From Sphingosinicella sp942492965 (GTDB taxonomy: Bacteria > Pseudomonadota > Alphaproteobacteria > Sphingomonadales > Sphingomonadaceae), in contig OW818656.1 in assembly GCA_942492965.1 (NCBI GenBank), positions 1,426,001-1,490,000 of the forward strand: a DNA stretch of 64,000 nucleotides, read 5' to 3'. Of this stretch, positions 50,485 through 59,887 are shown piece by piece. Below the pieces are notes generated by a model. That model was given only the letters and a program-made list of their open reading frames with translations, had not been told where the DNA came from and did not search any database. Position 1 is the first letter of the stretch. Every line of letters starts with the position of its first letter. A program made the position numbers and the translations under genes.

Positions 50485-51246
50485 CTACTCCGGTTTTGTG
50501 GCTGCGAAGCGCAGCCGCACGTAATCCGCCATCCAGTTGCCATCCGCATCGCAGAGGATGGGACGGAGAAGGTCGACGGTCTCGTCGATCACCGCTTGCC
50601 GGTCGCTGTCCGTGACCTTCAGCGCATCGAGGAAGCCCGTGCGAAACGTCGTGAGCCACGCCGCCATGCCGCTCGCGAGCGGCGTCTGGCGCGGAATGAT
50701 GTCGCAGGACCGGACAGCAAAGCCTGCCGCTTCGAGCGCGGCGCGGGCTTGAGCTTCGGTCATATAGACCTGATCCTCGTGGTCAGGGACTACATAGCCC
50801 CGCGCCTTCAGGATACCGCGCAGCCCGGTGCGGATCGCGGCGATGTTGCCGAAGCCGCCACATTCGGCGACGAAACGCCCGCCCGGCTTCAAGGCGCGGT
50901 GCACCCCCGCGAACACCACCGCCGTGTCGGGCATCCAGTGCAGCGCGGCGTTCGAGAACACGGCGTCGAAGCCGCCTTCAAACGTCAGCCGCTGGCCGTC
51001 CATCACCTCGGCGTCGAGGCCCTTGGCGCGCGCGGCTTCCACCATCGCCGGATCGGCATCGGTGCCGAGCACGGTCGCCCCGGCCTCGATCAGCTTCAGC
51101 GTCAGCACACCGTCGCCGCAGCCAAGATCGAGGATGCGCTCCCCCGCCTTCGGCGCGAGTAGACCCAACACGGCAGCCCCGAGCGCAGGCACGAACGCCG
51201 CGTGTGCAGCGTATTCTGCGGGATCGAAATTATGCTGCCGCGCCAC
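50485..51246 (-). CDS. Class I SAM-dependent methyltransferase within the gcv operon
   Basis: 253 aa. The SAM site reads ILDLGCGDGVLTLKLIEAGATVLGTDAD, followed by NAALHWMPDTAVVFAGVHRALKPGGRFVAE, the form of trans-aconitate or ubiquinone/biotin-type small-molecule methyltransferases. No acceptor can be assigned. It is four nt after gcvH and three nt before gcvPA, so it is firmly in the glycine operon and under the riboswitch. Its link to glycine or one-carbon metabolism is unexplained. Confidence 0.87.
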   Translation of the reverse strand: MARQHNFDPAEYAAHAAFVPALGAAVLGLLAPKAGERILDLGCGDGVLTLKLIEAGATVLGTDADPAMVEAARAKGLDAEVMDGQRLTFEGGFDAVFSNAALHWMPDTAVVFAGVHRALKPGGRFVAECGGFGNIAAIRTGLRGILKARGYVVPDHEDQVYMTEAQARAALEAAGFAVRSCDIIPRQTPLASGMAAWLTTFRTGFLDALKVTDSDRQAVIDETVDLLRPILCDADGNWMADYVRLRFAATKPE

Positions 51247-51250
51247 GGTT

Positions 51251-51621
<371 letters not shown>

Positions 51622-51625
<4 letters not shown>

Positions 51626-52737
51626 TGGCCTCCCTGTCTGACATAGCGGTGCGGAACGAACGGCATGGGCGCGGCGACGGCGGCGATCCGCCGTCCGCGA
51701 ACATCGATTTCAAGCGCGGTGCCGTCCGCGGCGTGACCCGCCGAGACGAAGCCCATCGCGATCGGCGCGCCCACCGTGGGCGCGAACCCACCCGAGGTGA
51801 CGACGCCAACCTTCTCGGCACCTGCGAATATTTCCGCACCCTCGCGCGCCGGCAACTTGCCGTCGATGCGAAGCCCGATGCGCTTCACCGGCGCGCCGTT
51901 CAGAAGCTGGCCGAGCACGCGCTCTGCGCCCGGAAATCCGCCTTCGATCTTGCGGCGCTTGGAAATCGCGAAGCCGAGATCGGCCTCGATCGGCGTCGAA
52001 GCCGTGGAAAGATCATGGCCATAGAGCGGCAGCCCCGCCTCAAGCCGCAGCGAATCGCGCGCGCCGAGCCCGATCGGCTTCACCTCGGGTTGTGCGAGCA
52101 GCGCCTTGGCCACGGTTTCGGCGTGCTCGGCGGGCACGGAAATCTCGAACCCGTCCTCGCCCGTGTAGCCCGATCGGCTCACCCACACGTCAATGCCCGC
52201 GATGCGGAACGCTCCGGCCTTCATGAACACCAGTGTCGAGACTTCGCCCGCGACACGCGCCAGCGCATCCGCCGCCTTCGACCCCTGCAGTGCAAGCAGC
52301 GCGAGGTCCGTGCGGTGAACGAGCGATACGCCGATGGGCAGGCGCGCCATTATGTGCGCGATGTCGCCGTGCTTGGTCGCACCGTTCACGACGACGTAGA
52401 AGTGGTCGCCGCGGTTCGTCACCATCAGGTCGTCGATGATGCCCCCGTTGTCATCGAGCAGCAGCGAATAGCGCATCCGGTTTTCGCGCAGCGCCAGGAA
52501 ATCGCCGGGCATAAGGTTTTCGAGCGCTACCGCAGCGTCCTGCCCGCGGAATTCGAGCTGGCCCATGTGGCTCACGTCGAACAGGCCCGCGCTCTCCCGC
52601 GTCCAGTTGTGCTCGGCCATGATGCCTTCGAACTGCACGGGCATGGCATAGCCCGCGAACGGCACCATGCGGCCGCCGAGCGCGCGGTGCATGGCATCCA
52701 GCGGCAGCGCCAGCGCGGTTTCATCAGCTTCAGACAT
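51622..52737 (-). CDS. gcvT: Glycine cleavage system T protein (aminomethyltransferase)
   Basis: 371 aa. It releases ammonia and passes the methylene group to tetrahydrofolate. Seen: GGRMVPFAGYAMPVQFEGIMAEHNWTRESAGLFDVSHMGQLEF (core LFDVSHMGQLEF), SRSGYTGEDGFEISVP, LEAGLPLYGHDL and VTSGGFAPTVGAPIAMGFV. The ATG at 52737 has GGAG five nt ahead. An upstream extension overlaps the riboswitch platform. First gene of the operon. Confidence 0.96.
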
Positions 52738-52788
52738 CAAGGCTCCGTTCGTGACACAGATTCCCGACGCAAAGCCACGCCGGGCCGC

Positions 52789-52985
52789 CCCCATCTGTCA
52801 CGGAACCTGAGAGTTTCACGCGGGGATGATCCCGCACTTACCCCGTCGGTGGGATGATCCCGAGGGCGCATCCGCTTTCCAGAGCGCCGTGCAAGGTGGC
52901 CGCGCGGTCCATGGGCCTGAGAGATTCCGGGGGCGGTTGCTCCTTCGGCGCCGCATCCCGAAGAATGCGGACTCTCCCGCGCGTC
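52789..52985 (-). promoter_or_regulatory. Tandem glycine riboswitch upstream of gcvT
   Basis: Read on the minus strand, aptamer 1 has GGGAGAGUCCGC, GGCGCCGAAGGAGCAA, GGAAUCUCUCAGGCCCAUGG and the closing CUCUGGAAAG. Aptamer 2 has CACCGACGGGGUAAG and GAAACUCUCAGGUUCCGUGACAGA. These are the conserved cores of the two glycine aptamers, in the usual order with a short linker. The expression platform is the 51 nt between the riboswitch and gcvT. It should turn on gcvT-gcvH-methyltransferase-gcvPA-gcvPB when glycine is high. Confidence 0.93.
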
Positions 52986-53066
52986 ACCGGTGCCGGAGCA
53001 CCGACGGCATCGCCTCCATGCGGGGTGGCCGGGATTCTGTCAACGGGGCTGATCGGAACGCGCAAG

Positions 53067-53098
53067 AAAAGGGCGGCACGTCGCCGGGCCGCCCTTTT
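53067..53098. terminator. Bidirectional rho-independent terminator
   Basis: AAAAGGGCGGC (53067-53077) pairs perfectly with GCCGCCCTTTT (53088-53098) around a ten-nt loop, with A and T tracts on both sides. It ends the minus-strand gene at 53129-53587 and insulates the glycine riboswitch from it. The stretch between it and the riboswitch, 52986-53066, holds the gcv promoter; no clear -35/-10 was seen. Confidence 0.85.
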
Positions 53099-53128
53099 CG
53101 TACCAAGGCTATCCGCTGAGCGGCTGCG

Positions 53129-53587
53129 CTACTGGAGCCACTGCCCCGTGCCCTTCGCCGCCGCGCCCTTGCCATGCAGCGTCAACGTACCGCGCCGCCC
53201 GGCATAGGCACCGGTCTTGCCGACGAGGCCGCCCACGCAACTCGTTTCCGTGCCAGCCTTGTCGACAAAGTTGCAGCCCATCAGCGCGCTGAACGTGCCG
53301 TCGTTCGAAACGATGTCGCACGCGCCGTGCATCATGAAGATCGAGTCGCGCGGCGGTTGGCTCATCGATATGCACTTCGTTGTGCTCGTGGTCTTGCGGC
53401 CGTCCGCGAAGGTCGCGTCGCTTTTGCCTGTCCAGTAAGCGCCGCCGAAGGGCGCACCGTCCGCCCCAACGCCGCCAACCGTCGCAGGCGCGTCGTTTTG
53501 CGATTCATAGGTAAACATCTGGGCACTGGCGCCACTGGCGGCTGTTATGGTCAAAGTAACAGCCATTCCCACCATGAATACGTTCAT
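53129..53587 (-). CDS. Small exported protein of unknown function
   Basis: 152 aa with a signal peptide ending ASGASA. The mature part has four Cys that may pair and a Gly-rich C terminus with GLVGKTGAYAGRRGTLTLHGKGAAAKGTGQW (core GAYAGRRGTLTLHG), a pattern like small beta-barrel secreted proteins of the allene-oxide-cyclase type. This resemblance is weak. A strong terminator lies just downstream. The 168-bp gap upstream (53588-53755) holds its promoter and nothing else recognised. Confidence 0.68.
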   Translation of the reverse strand: MNVFMVGMAVTLTITAASGASAQMFTYESQNDAPATVGGVGADGAPFGGAYWTGKSDATFADGRKTTSTTKCISMSQPPRDSIFMMHGACDIVSNDGTFSALMGCNFVDKAGTETSCVGGLVGKTGAYAGRRGTLTLHGKGAAAKGTGQWLQ

Positions 53588-53755
53588 GATCTCTCCCCAC
53601 TATGGATTTGATGTCGGCAGGACGCCAAGCAAACTAATCAAAGCGGGAAGCAAATAATGGCAACTGCGTGTCGTGGGCTGGATGTACCCCCGATCACCGC
53701 ATTTCTCAACGTTTATCCTCGAAACGGCGATCCCGGCCGCACCGGAACCGCGCTT

Positions 53756-54373
53756 TCACTTTCCGACGTTGTAAGCGAGTGCCGCGTCGTCGAGCTGGAA
53801 GCCGACCAGAAGTTCGAAGCTGGCGTTCTTCAGCGCGCTGCGCGCTTCGGGCGCCGCGAGCGGGTCGATCGCGGCGTCGGCGTCACCCGGCTTGCGCTCG
53901 CGGGCAAGCTCGCGCGCAATGTTTTCCGGCAGCGCGGCGGCGGCGCGGCTGATGTCGCTGCGCGCATAGCCGGTCGTGCGCGAGCGCAGTTGCCCGTCCT
54001 CGAAGCGCAGCGTCACGCTGCCGAGCTGCTTCGATAGCAACTGGTCGCCCGCGCGCAGCACAACGGCGAAATAGGGCAGCGTCACCTCGCGCGCACCGCT
54101 GGCGTTCGCGCGCTGCGCCACAACATCGAACGAAAGCTGGCTGTTCAGCCGCTCCGCCGATTCGGCGCAGGTGGCGCGCACGTTGGTGATCACGGCGGTC
54201 ACATCGATGGCGTTCGCGTCGCGGCTCGTCTCGGGCGAGAACAAGGTCACTTCGCTTGCGTACTGGAGCGTGCCGGCCGCAGGGCAGGGGCTGCGCGTGA
54301 TCTTCAGCGGATTGCCGCCACCGCAGGCCGTCAGCATGAGGAGCGCAGGCACAACAACGAAAAACTGGCGCAC
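53756..54373 (-). CDS. Predicted lipoprotein of unknown function
   Basis: 205 aa. A GTG start at 54373 with GGAAGG nine nt ahead gives a clean lipoprotein signal, MRQFFVVVPALLMLTACGGG. An ATG seven codons upstream is possible. The mature protein has PCPAAGTLQYASEVTLFSPE and LPYFAVVLRAGDQLLSKQLGSVTLRFEDGQL (core VVLRAGDQLLSKQLG). Family not recognised. Divergent from ispH across about 110 nt. Confidence 0.7.
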   Translation of the reverse strand: MRQFFVVVPALLMLTACGGGNPLKITRSPCPAAGTLQYASEVTLFSPETSRDANAIDVTAVITNVRATCAESAERLNSQLSFDVVAQRANASGAREVTLPYFAVVLRAGDQLLSKQLGSVTLRFEDGQLRSRTTGYARSDISRAAAALPENIARELARERKPGDADAAIDPLAAPEARSALKNASFELLVGFQLDDAALAYNVGK

Positions 54374-54485
54374 GTGTGACGGTCCTTCCCGCATCGGGCT
54401 AAGACGCCCTTTGGCGCCCCTGTCGCCCGTCTCTATAGGAAGCGGCTTTTGAAGCGGCAAGCAATCGCGTAGAGGGGGCGCCGTC

Positions 54486-55445
54486 ATGGCCGACATTGAT
54501 CCAGAACTGAAGCGCCCGCTCCGCGTGCTCGTCGCAGGCCCGCGCGGCTTCTGCGCGGGCGTGGACCGTGCCATCCGCATCGTCGAGCTCGCGCTCGAAA
54601 AGTGGGGGGCGCCCGTCTACGTGCGCCATGAGATCGTCCACAACCGCTTCGTGGTCGATAGCCTGCGCGCCAAGGGCGCCGTCTTCGTCGAGGAGCTTGA
54701 AGAGGTGCCGGAAGACGTGCCGGTGATCTTCTCCGCGCACGGCGTTCCTAAAAGCGTGCCCAAGGCCGCCGAGGCGCGCAAGATGGTCTATGTCGATGCA
54801 ACCTGCCCGCTCGTCTCGAAAGTGCACCGTCAGGCCGAGCGGCTGATCGAGCAGGGACGGCACATCATCTTTGTCGGCCACGCCGGGCATCCGGAAGTGA
54901 TCGGCACGTTCGGGCAGGTGCCGCAGGGTGCGATGACGCTCGTGGAAACGGTCGAGGACGCCGAAGCCATTGCCGTCGCCGACCCTTCGGCCATCGCTTT
55001 CCTCACGCAGACGACGCTTTCGGTGGATGACACACACGAGATCGTCGAGACGCTGCGCCGCCGTTTCCCGGCGATCCAGGCGCCGCGCGGCGAGGACATC
55101 TGCTACGCCACCTCGAACCGGCAGGATGCCGTGAAGGCCATCGCCACGCATTGCGATGTCGTGTTCGTGATCGGCGCGCCCAACTCGTCGAACTCGCTGC
55201 GGCTACGCGAGGTCGCCGAGCGCTGCGGTGCCCGCGCCTATCTGGTGCAGCGCGCCGCCGAAATGGATTGGGCCTGGCTCGGCGATGCGGAGACCGTGGG
55301 GATCACCGCCGGCGCCTCCGCGCCCGAAGTGCTGGTGCAGGAGCTTTTGGATGCGCTCGCAGCGCGCCGCCGGCTCAATGTCGAGCAGGTCACGACCGCC
55401 GTCGAGGACGTCGCCTTCAAACTGCCGCGCGTGCTCACGGAATAA
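54486..55445 (+). CDS. ispH: 4-hydroxy-3-methylbut-2-enyl diphosphate reductase
   Basis: 319 aa [4Fe-4S] enzyme of the non-mevalonate isoprenoid pathway, making IPP and DMAPP. The three cluster Cys are in PRGFCAGVDRAI, YVDATCPLVSKVH and EDICYATSNRQDAV. AHGVPKSV and IGAPNSSNSLRLREVAE are also conserved. First gene of the ispH-thrB-rnhA run; three nt separate it from thrB. Confidence 0.96.
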   Translation: MADIDPELKRPLRVLVAGPRGFCAGVDRAIRIVELALEKWGAPVYVRHEIVHNRFVVDSLRAKGAVFVEELEEVPEDVPVIFSAHGVPKSVPKAAEARKMVYVDATCPLVSKVHRQAERLIEQGRHIIFVGHAGHPEVIGTFGQVPQGAMTLVETVEDAEAIAVADPSAIAFLTQTTLSVDDTHEIVETLRRRFPAIQAPRGEDICYATSNRQDAVKAIATHCDVVFVIGAPNSSNSLRLREVAERCGARAYLVQRAAEMDWAWLGDAETVGITAGASAPEVLVQELLDALAARRRLNVEQVTTAVEDVAFKLPRVLTE

Positions 55446-55448
55446 CCC

Positions 55449-56390
55449 ATGGCTGTCTACACTCATGTTCCCGCGGAAGATCTGTCCGCGTTCGTCGCGC
55501 GCTACGACATCGGCGCGCTCGTCGCTGCCAAGGGCATCGCCGAAGGCGTCGAGAATTCGAACTACCTGATCGATACGACGCGCGGACGCTACATCCTGAC
55601 GCTTTACGAAAAGCGCGTCGACACAGCCGACCTGCCCTATTTCCTCGCGCTGATGCGCCATGCCGCGGACCGAGGATTGCCCGTGCCGAAGCCCATCGAG
55701 GACAAGGCGGGAGAGGCCTTGCAAGAGCTTTCCGGCCGCCCGGCGTGCGTGATCGAGTTCCTGACCGGCATCTCGGTGACGGAACCCACCCCCGCGCTCT
55801 GCCACGCCGCCGGGGAAGCGCTTGGGCGCCTCCATGCGGCGACCGCCGATTTCAGCGGCGTACGCGCCAACACGCTCGGCCACGAGGGGCGGCTGGAGCT
55901 TGCCGCGAAGTGCCTGCCGCGTGCCGGCGAGATCGATCCCGGCCTCGCTGCGCTCATCGAGAGCGAGATGGCATTCCAGAAGGCGCACTGGCCGGCCGAC
56001 TTGCCGCAGGCGACCATCCACGCCGATCTGTTCCCAGACAACGTGCTCGCGCTGGGCGATACCGTCACCGGCATCATCGACTTCTACTTCGCCTGCACCG
56101 ATGCGCGCGCCTACGACCTTGCCGTGATGCACGGCGCGTGGTGCTTCAGCAACGACGGCGCGGTTTTTTATCTCGAACGCGCCGAAGCGCTGGAGGCTGG
56201 CTACCGCGCCGCACATCCGATCACGGAGGGCGAAGCGGCGGCCATGTGCGTGCTACGCCGTGCGTCGGCGCTGCGCTTCCTGCTGACGCGCGCGTGGGAC
56301 TGGCTGAACACCCCGGCGGGTGCGCTCGTCACCCGTAAGGATCCGATGGCCTTCGCACGACGACTCCTTCACTACCGCGAGGCCGAATGA
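55449..56390 (+). CDS. thrB: Homoserine kinase (aminoglycoside-phosphotransferase fold)
   Basis: 313 aa. It phosphorylates homoserine in threonine synthesis. This is the APH-fold ThrB of alphaproteobacteria, not the GHMP type. Seen: IAEGVENSNYLIDTTRGRYILTLYEKR, the catalytic loop TIHADLFPDNVLALGD and the DFG-like TGIIDFYFACTD. Its stop overlaps the rnhA start as ATGA. Confidence 0.94.
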   Translation: MAVYTHVPAEDLSAFVARYDIGALVAAKGIAEGVENSNYLIDTTRGRYILTLYEKRVDTADLPYFLALMRHAADRGLPVPKPIEDKAGEALQELSGRPACVIEFLTGISVTEPTPALCHAAGEALGRLHAATADFSGVRANTLGHEGRLELAAKCLPRAGEIDPGLAALIESEMAFQKAHWPADLPQATIHADLFPDNVLALGDTVTGIIDFYFACTDARAYDLAVMHGAWCFSNDGAVFYLERAEALEAGYRAAHPITEGEAAAMCVLRRASALRFLLTRAWDWLNTPAGALVTRKDPMAFARRLLHYREAE

Positions 56391-56839
56391 GCGCCGCACC
56401 TGATGTCGAAGTGTTCACCGATGGCGCCTGCAAGGGCAACCCCGGGCCCGGCGGTTGGGGCGCCATCCTCCGCGCGAAAGGCCAGGAACGGGAGCTCATG
56501 GGCGCGGAGGCGCTGACCACCAACAACCGCATGGAACTCATGGCGGCGATCGAGGCGTTGAAGGCGTTGAAACGCCCGTGCAGCGTTCGGCTGACCACCG
56601 ATTCGGTCTACGTGCGGGATGGCATCACCAAATGGGTGCATGGCTGGCAGCGGAACGGCTGGCGCACCGCGGACCGGAAACAGGTGAAGAATGCTGATCT
56701 GTGGCAGGCATTGATCGCCGCGGCCGCGGCCCACCGTGTCGAATGGCACTGGGTGAAGGGGCACAACGGCCATGCCGAGAACGAGCGCGCCGACCAGCTC
56801 GCCAATCTTGCGGTCGCGGAGCTCTCCGCGAGCAAATAG
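56387..56839 (+). CDS. rnhA: Ribonuclease HI
   Basis: 150 aa. It cuts RNA in RNA-DNA hybrids. The DEDD residues are visible in VFTDGACKGNPGPGG, NNRMELMAAIEAL, LTTDSVYVRDGI and NERADQLANLAV. HWVKGHNGHAENERAD holds the flexible His. Translationally coupled to thrB and last in the operon. Confidence 0.96.
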   Translation: MSAAPDVEVFTDGACKGNPGPGGWGAILRAKGQERELMGAEALTTNNRMELMAAIEALKALKRPCSVRLTTDSVYVRDGITKWVHGWQRNGWRTADRKQVKNADLWQALIAAAAAHRVEWHWVKGHNGHAENERADQLANLAVAELSASK

Positions 56840-56909
56840 CGTCGGGGGATTTTACATACGCGTCCGCAGCATTCACGGCGTGCGTTGAATCCAAAGCCTT
56901 TTTCCTGTC

Positions 56910-56925
56910 TGGTACATATATTGCT
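56910..56925 (+). promoter_or_regulatory. Sigma-54 (-24/-12) promoter of the PEP-CTERM gene
   Basis: TGGTACATATATTGCT (56910-56925) matches the RpoN consensus TGGYACRNNNNTTGCW at every fixed position. Transcription would begin near 56936, about 40 nt before the GTG start of the PEP-CTERM gene. PEP-CTERM genes in several bacteria are under RpoN with the PrsK/PrsR two-component pair, which fits. An activator site could lie in the 70 nt upstream but none was recognised. Confidence 0.75.
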
Positions 56926-56977
56926 TGGGAATGCCTGGATGTGCTTCGGCGCAGGGCGTTCGTACAGGGGATTTATA

Positions 56978-57784
56978 GTGATCAGGTCGAATCCAAGCCG
57001 CGCAGTGCTGGGCGCGCTCGCGCTTTCCGCTGCGGCACTGGCGTCATCGCCGGCCTTCGCGGTTGCCATCGGCAGCTTCGACCTTGATGCCAGCTGCTCC
57101 GTCAGCTGCGGTACGGACGGCACCAACGGCAATGCGCGCGTCTTCACCGCAACCGCTTCGGACGGCAGCATCGTTCGCGCCCGCGCGACGGCGTGGTCGA
57201 TCACGGGCGGCGGTTCGAACCCGTGGGATGACGGCACGCACAACCAGGCGTTTCTCGGCCAGTATGCCGGCGGCGGTCTCGGCGCGACCTCGGACGCGGA
57301 CGGCGGTGGCGGCAACGGTACGCATCAGGCCGACAATGCCGGCACCAAAGACTATATCGTTCTTCAGTTCGACCAGCTTGTTTCGCCCTCTTCGGTGGTC
57401 CTCAATACCTACGATCACAAAGTCGGCGGCACATGGTACAAGGACAATGACGCAACCATCCTGATCGGTACGGTCACGACGGGCTGGGACCAGTTCCTGA
57501 ACGCGTCGGACGTGCTCGACAATCTCTCGACCGACCTGCACGAAATCCGCATCAATCGCGACTCGACGAGTTCGTACGTCGGGATCGACGCGACAGGGCA
57601 CTACGGCAACGTCATCATCATCGCCGCGGACCTCTATTACGCCGGCCTGAAGGGCGACAGCCCGGATGCCTTCAAGCTCGCCGAGCTCAACTTCTACACG
57701 AACGACGTTCCCGAACCCGCGATGCTCGGCCTCTTCGGCCTCGGCCTTCTCGGCATCGGCGCAGCCCGCCGCCGCAAGGTCTGA
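56978..57784 (+). CDS. PEP-CTERM sorted exported protein
   Basis: 268 aa. A GTG start with GGGG seven nt ahead gives a signal peptide ending SSPAFA. The mature part is a Gly/Asp-rich extracellular domain with four-Cys-poor content. The C terminus is a textbook PEP-CTERM signal: VPEPAMLGLFGLGLLGIG then the basic ARRRK. This is the target of exosortase/archaeosortase-type enzymes, which process and sort it to the surface or an exopolysaccharide matrix. Upstream in-frame ATG at 56885 lies ahead of the sigma-54 promoter and was rejected. No exosortase is in the window. Confidence 0.9.
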   Translation: MIRSNPSRAVLGALALSAAALASSPAFAVAIGSFDLDASCSVSCGTDGTNGNARVFTATASDGSIVRARATAWSITGGGSNPWDDGTHNQAFLGQYAGGGLGATSDADGGGGNGTHQADNAGTKDYIVLQFDQLVSPSSVVLNTYDHKVGGTWYKDNDATILIGTVTTGWDQFLNASDVLDNLSTDLHEIRINRDSTSSYVGIDATGHYGNVIIIAADLYYAGLKGDSPDAFKLAELNFYTNDVPEPAMLGLFGLGLLGIGAARRRKV

Positions 57785-57787
57785 TCT

Positions 57788-58900
57788 TCAACCGAACCGC
57801 TTGGGTGCGTAGCGTTCGGGATCGACTCCGGGCGCTTCCCAGGTCGTCCCGGTAATCAGCGCCGCCGCCATCGCGCCCGCTGCGGGCGATGTCTGCACCC
57901 CGAACCCGCCCTGCCCAGCGCACCAGAAGAAGCCGGGTGCGTCCGACGCAAAACCGTACACCGGACGCCGGTCCGGCGCGAAGCTCCGCAGCCCCGCCCA
58001 CGACCGCACCACCCGACGCACCGTCTCGGTCGTCGCAGTCTCGAACCGATCGATGGCAATCGCAATGTCCAGCTCCTCAGGCTGCACATCACTCGCCGGC
58101 ACGGGTGTTTCGTCGTGGGGACTCACCCACATCATCCCGGCGTCGGGCTTGAAGTAGAAGCTGCCCGCCGCATCGAGCACGACCGGCAGGTCAGGCTCCA
58201 CAGGCCCGCCGAGATCAGCCACGATCATCGTCCGCCGCAAAGGCTGCACGCCCAGCGGCCGCGCGCCCGCCAGCACGGCGACGTCGTCGGCCCACGCGCC
58301 CGCGGCATTCACCACGACATCGGCTTCGAAGCGCCCCGCCCCGGTTTCGATCCGCCACCGCCCGCCGCTGCGATCAAGGCTGCGGACGCGCGCGTCTGTA
58401 ACGAGCACGGCCCCACGCCGCCGCGCCCCGGCGAGGAACGCCTGGTGCAGGCGGGCCACCTCGATATCGCTGCACCCCGGCTCCCAAAGCCCCCGCTGTC
58501 CCCAGGCGGGGGAGAGCAGCGGCGCCCGCGCCGCCGTCCCTTCGGCATCGAGGCGTTCGATGGCCACGCCCGAAGCCCGGAACGCGCTTTCCATCTGATC
58601 GAGCGCACCGTACGCGCCCGGCCCGGCGATATGCAGCGCGCCGCGCGGCGTAACCAGTGGCCCATCCGTGAAACCCTCTGGAGGCTGAAGCAGGAAGGCC
58701 TTCGACGCGCTTGTCAGCGGCTGCACACCCGGCCCGCCATAGGTTTCGGCGAAGAAGGCGGCCGAGCGGCCGGTGCTGTGGAGGCCCGGATGGACTTCGG
58801 CCTCGATCAGCAGCACGGAGGCCCGTTCGCTCAGGAACCACGCGAGGCTCGCGCCGCCGATGCCCGCCCCAACGACAACAACGTCGTACCGACCCGTCAT
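57788..58900 (-). CDS. FAD-dependent oxidoreductase (DAO family)
   Basis: 370 aa. The FAD dinucleotide fold opens the protein: YDVVVVGAGIGGASLAWFLSE. The C-terminal FAD contact is FFWCAGQGGFGVQTSPAAG. The family includes D-amino acid and glycine/sarcosine oxidases and dehydrogenases; RPVYGFASDAPGF is typical. The substrate is not determined. Its ATG overlaps the upstream hydrolase gene's end by 4 nt, so the two are co-transcribed. Confidence 0.87.
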   Translation of the reverse strand: MTGRYDVVVVGAGIGGASLAWFLSERASVLLIEAEVHPGLHSTGRSAAFFAETYGGPGVQPLTSASKAFLLQPPEGFTDGPLVTPRGALHIAGPGAYGALDQMESAFRASGVAIERLDAEGTAARAPLLSPAWGQRGLWEPGCSDIEVARLHQAFLAGARRRGAVLVTDARVRSLDRSGGRWRIETGAGRFEADVVVNAAGAWADDVAVLAGARPLGVQPLRRTMIVADLGGPVEPDLPVVLDAAGSFYFKPDAGMMWVSPHDETPVPASDVQPEELDIAIAIDRFETATTETVRRVVRSWAGLRSFAPDRRPVYGFASDAPGFFWCAGQGGFGVQTSPAAGAMAAALITGTTWEAPGVDPERYAPKRFG

Positions 58901-59838
58901 AACGCCACCAACCCGTCAACCGCCGCGAGCAGACCGTCCTGCACCGCGCTCCGCTCGCGCAGCAATTCGTGCGCGGCGCCTGCAATGACGTGCAGACGCC
59001 CATCCGGCAACCGCTGAACGAGCCGCCGCGCCGCCGCCGCGTCCACCAACCGCTCGTTCACGCCGATGAACACATCGACAGGCAGCTTGATCGCCTCCGG
59101 CACACCGCGTGCGGCAAGCGCGCGGCACGAGGCCGATGCCTCGAACACCCAACGCCAGTTCGCCCCGCCGAAGGCGAGCGCGGCGTTTCCGTCTATCCAC
59201 CACGCTTCGTCCGCGAACCGCTCCGGGTCGCCGGTCAGGATGCGCTGGCGATGGACACCGCGCGAGCGCTCCCCGTAAGGCCCCTGCAGCGGCGGATAGG
59301 TATCGCCCGCGCCTGCGTTCACGCGCGCCTGTGCAAGCCAGGACAGTACGCGCGGCGGCACCCCCTGCGCGGCGATGCCCGCCATCGGTGCAAACAGCAC
59401 GGCACGGCGATAGCCGTGTGCGTTCCCGGCCGCGAGGTGCCGGAGCGCGAGATGCCCGCCCATGCTATGCCCCGCAAGCACCAGCGGCCCGCCCAGCAGC
59501 CCCGCACATTGGTCCGCAAGCCCGTCGAGGTCAGCGAGCCACGCGTCGAAATATCCCCCGGCCCCGGTCGGAAAACGTCCCGAAGCCCCCTGTCCGCGCC
59601 AATCGAAGGTGAAGAGGCCATAGCCCTGGTCCCGCCAGTGCCAGTAGCTTTCCGAGTATTTCTCGATGAAATCCGCACGCCCGTTCAGGAACAGGATCGA
59701 GGGTTTGCCCGGCATCGGCGCCCAGCTCACCGTGCGGATGTGCCAGCCGTCGGCGGCGATCCAGTCCGCCCAGCGCGCCTCCGGCGGCAGCGAACGGCGC
59801 CGGATCAGCGCATCATCGGGGGGCAGGTCTGGTGTCAC
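58897..59838 (-). CDS. Alpha/beta hydrolase, lysophospholipase/monoacylglycerol-lipase-like
   Basis: 313 aa serine hydrolase. The nucleophile elbow is LAGHSMGGHLALRH; the late catalytic His lies in IAGAAHELLRER and the Asp in PVDVFIGVNERLVD. TFDWRGQGASGRF is typical of the PldB/monoglyceride-lipase group. No signal peptide. Co-transcribed with the FAD oxidoreductase and divergent from the Cpa pilus operon across 49 nt. Confidence 0.87.
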   Translation of the reverse strand: MTPDLPPDDALIRRRSLPPEARWADWIAADGWHIRTVSWAPMPGKPSILFLNGRADFIEKYSESYWHWRDQGYGLFTFDWRGQGASGRFPTGAGGYFDAWLADLDGLADQCAGLLGGPLVLAGHSMGGHLALRHLAAGNAHGYRRAVLFAPMAGIAAQGVPPRVLSWLAQARVNAGAGDTYPPLQGPYGERSRGVHRQRILTGDPERFADEAWWIDGNAALAFGGANWRWVFEASASCRALAARGVPEAIKLPVDVFIGVNERLVDAAAARRLVQRLPDGRLHVIAGAAHELLRERSAVQDGLLAAVDGLVAL

Positions 59839-59887
59839 GGGCGCATGGTTACGTTTTTTTCAGTCATGACGTCTAGGACCGGTCGAC

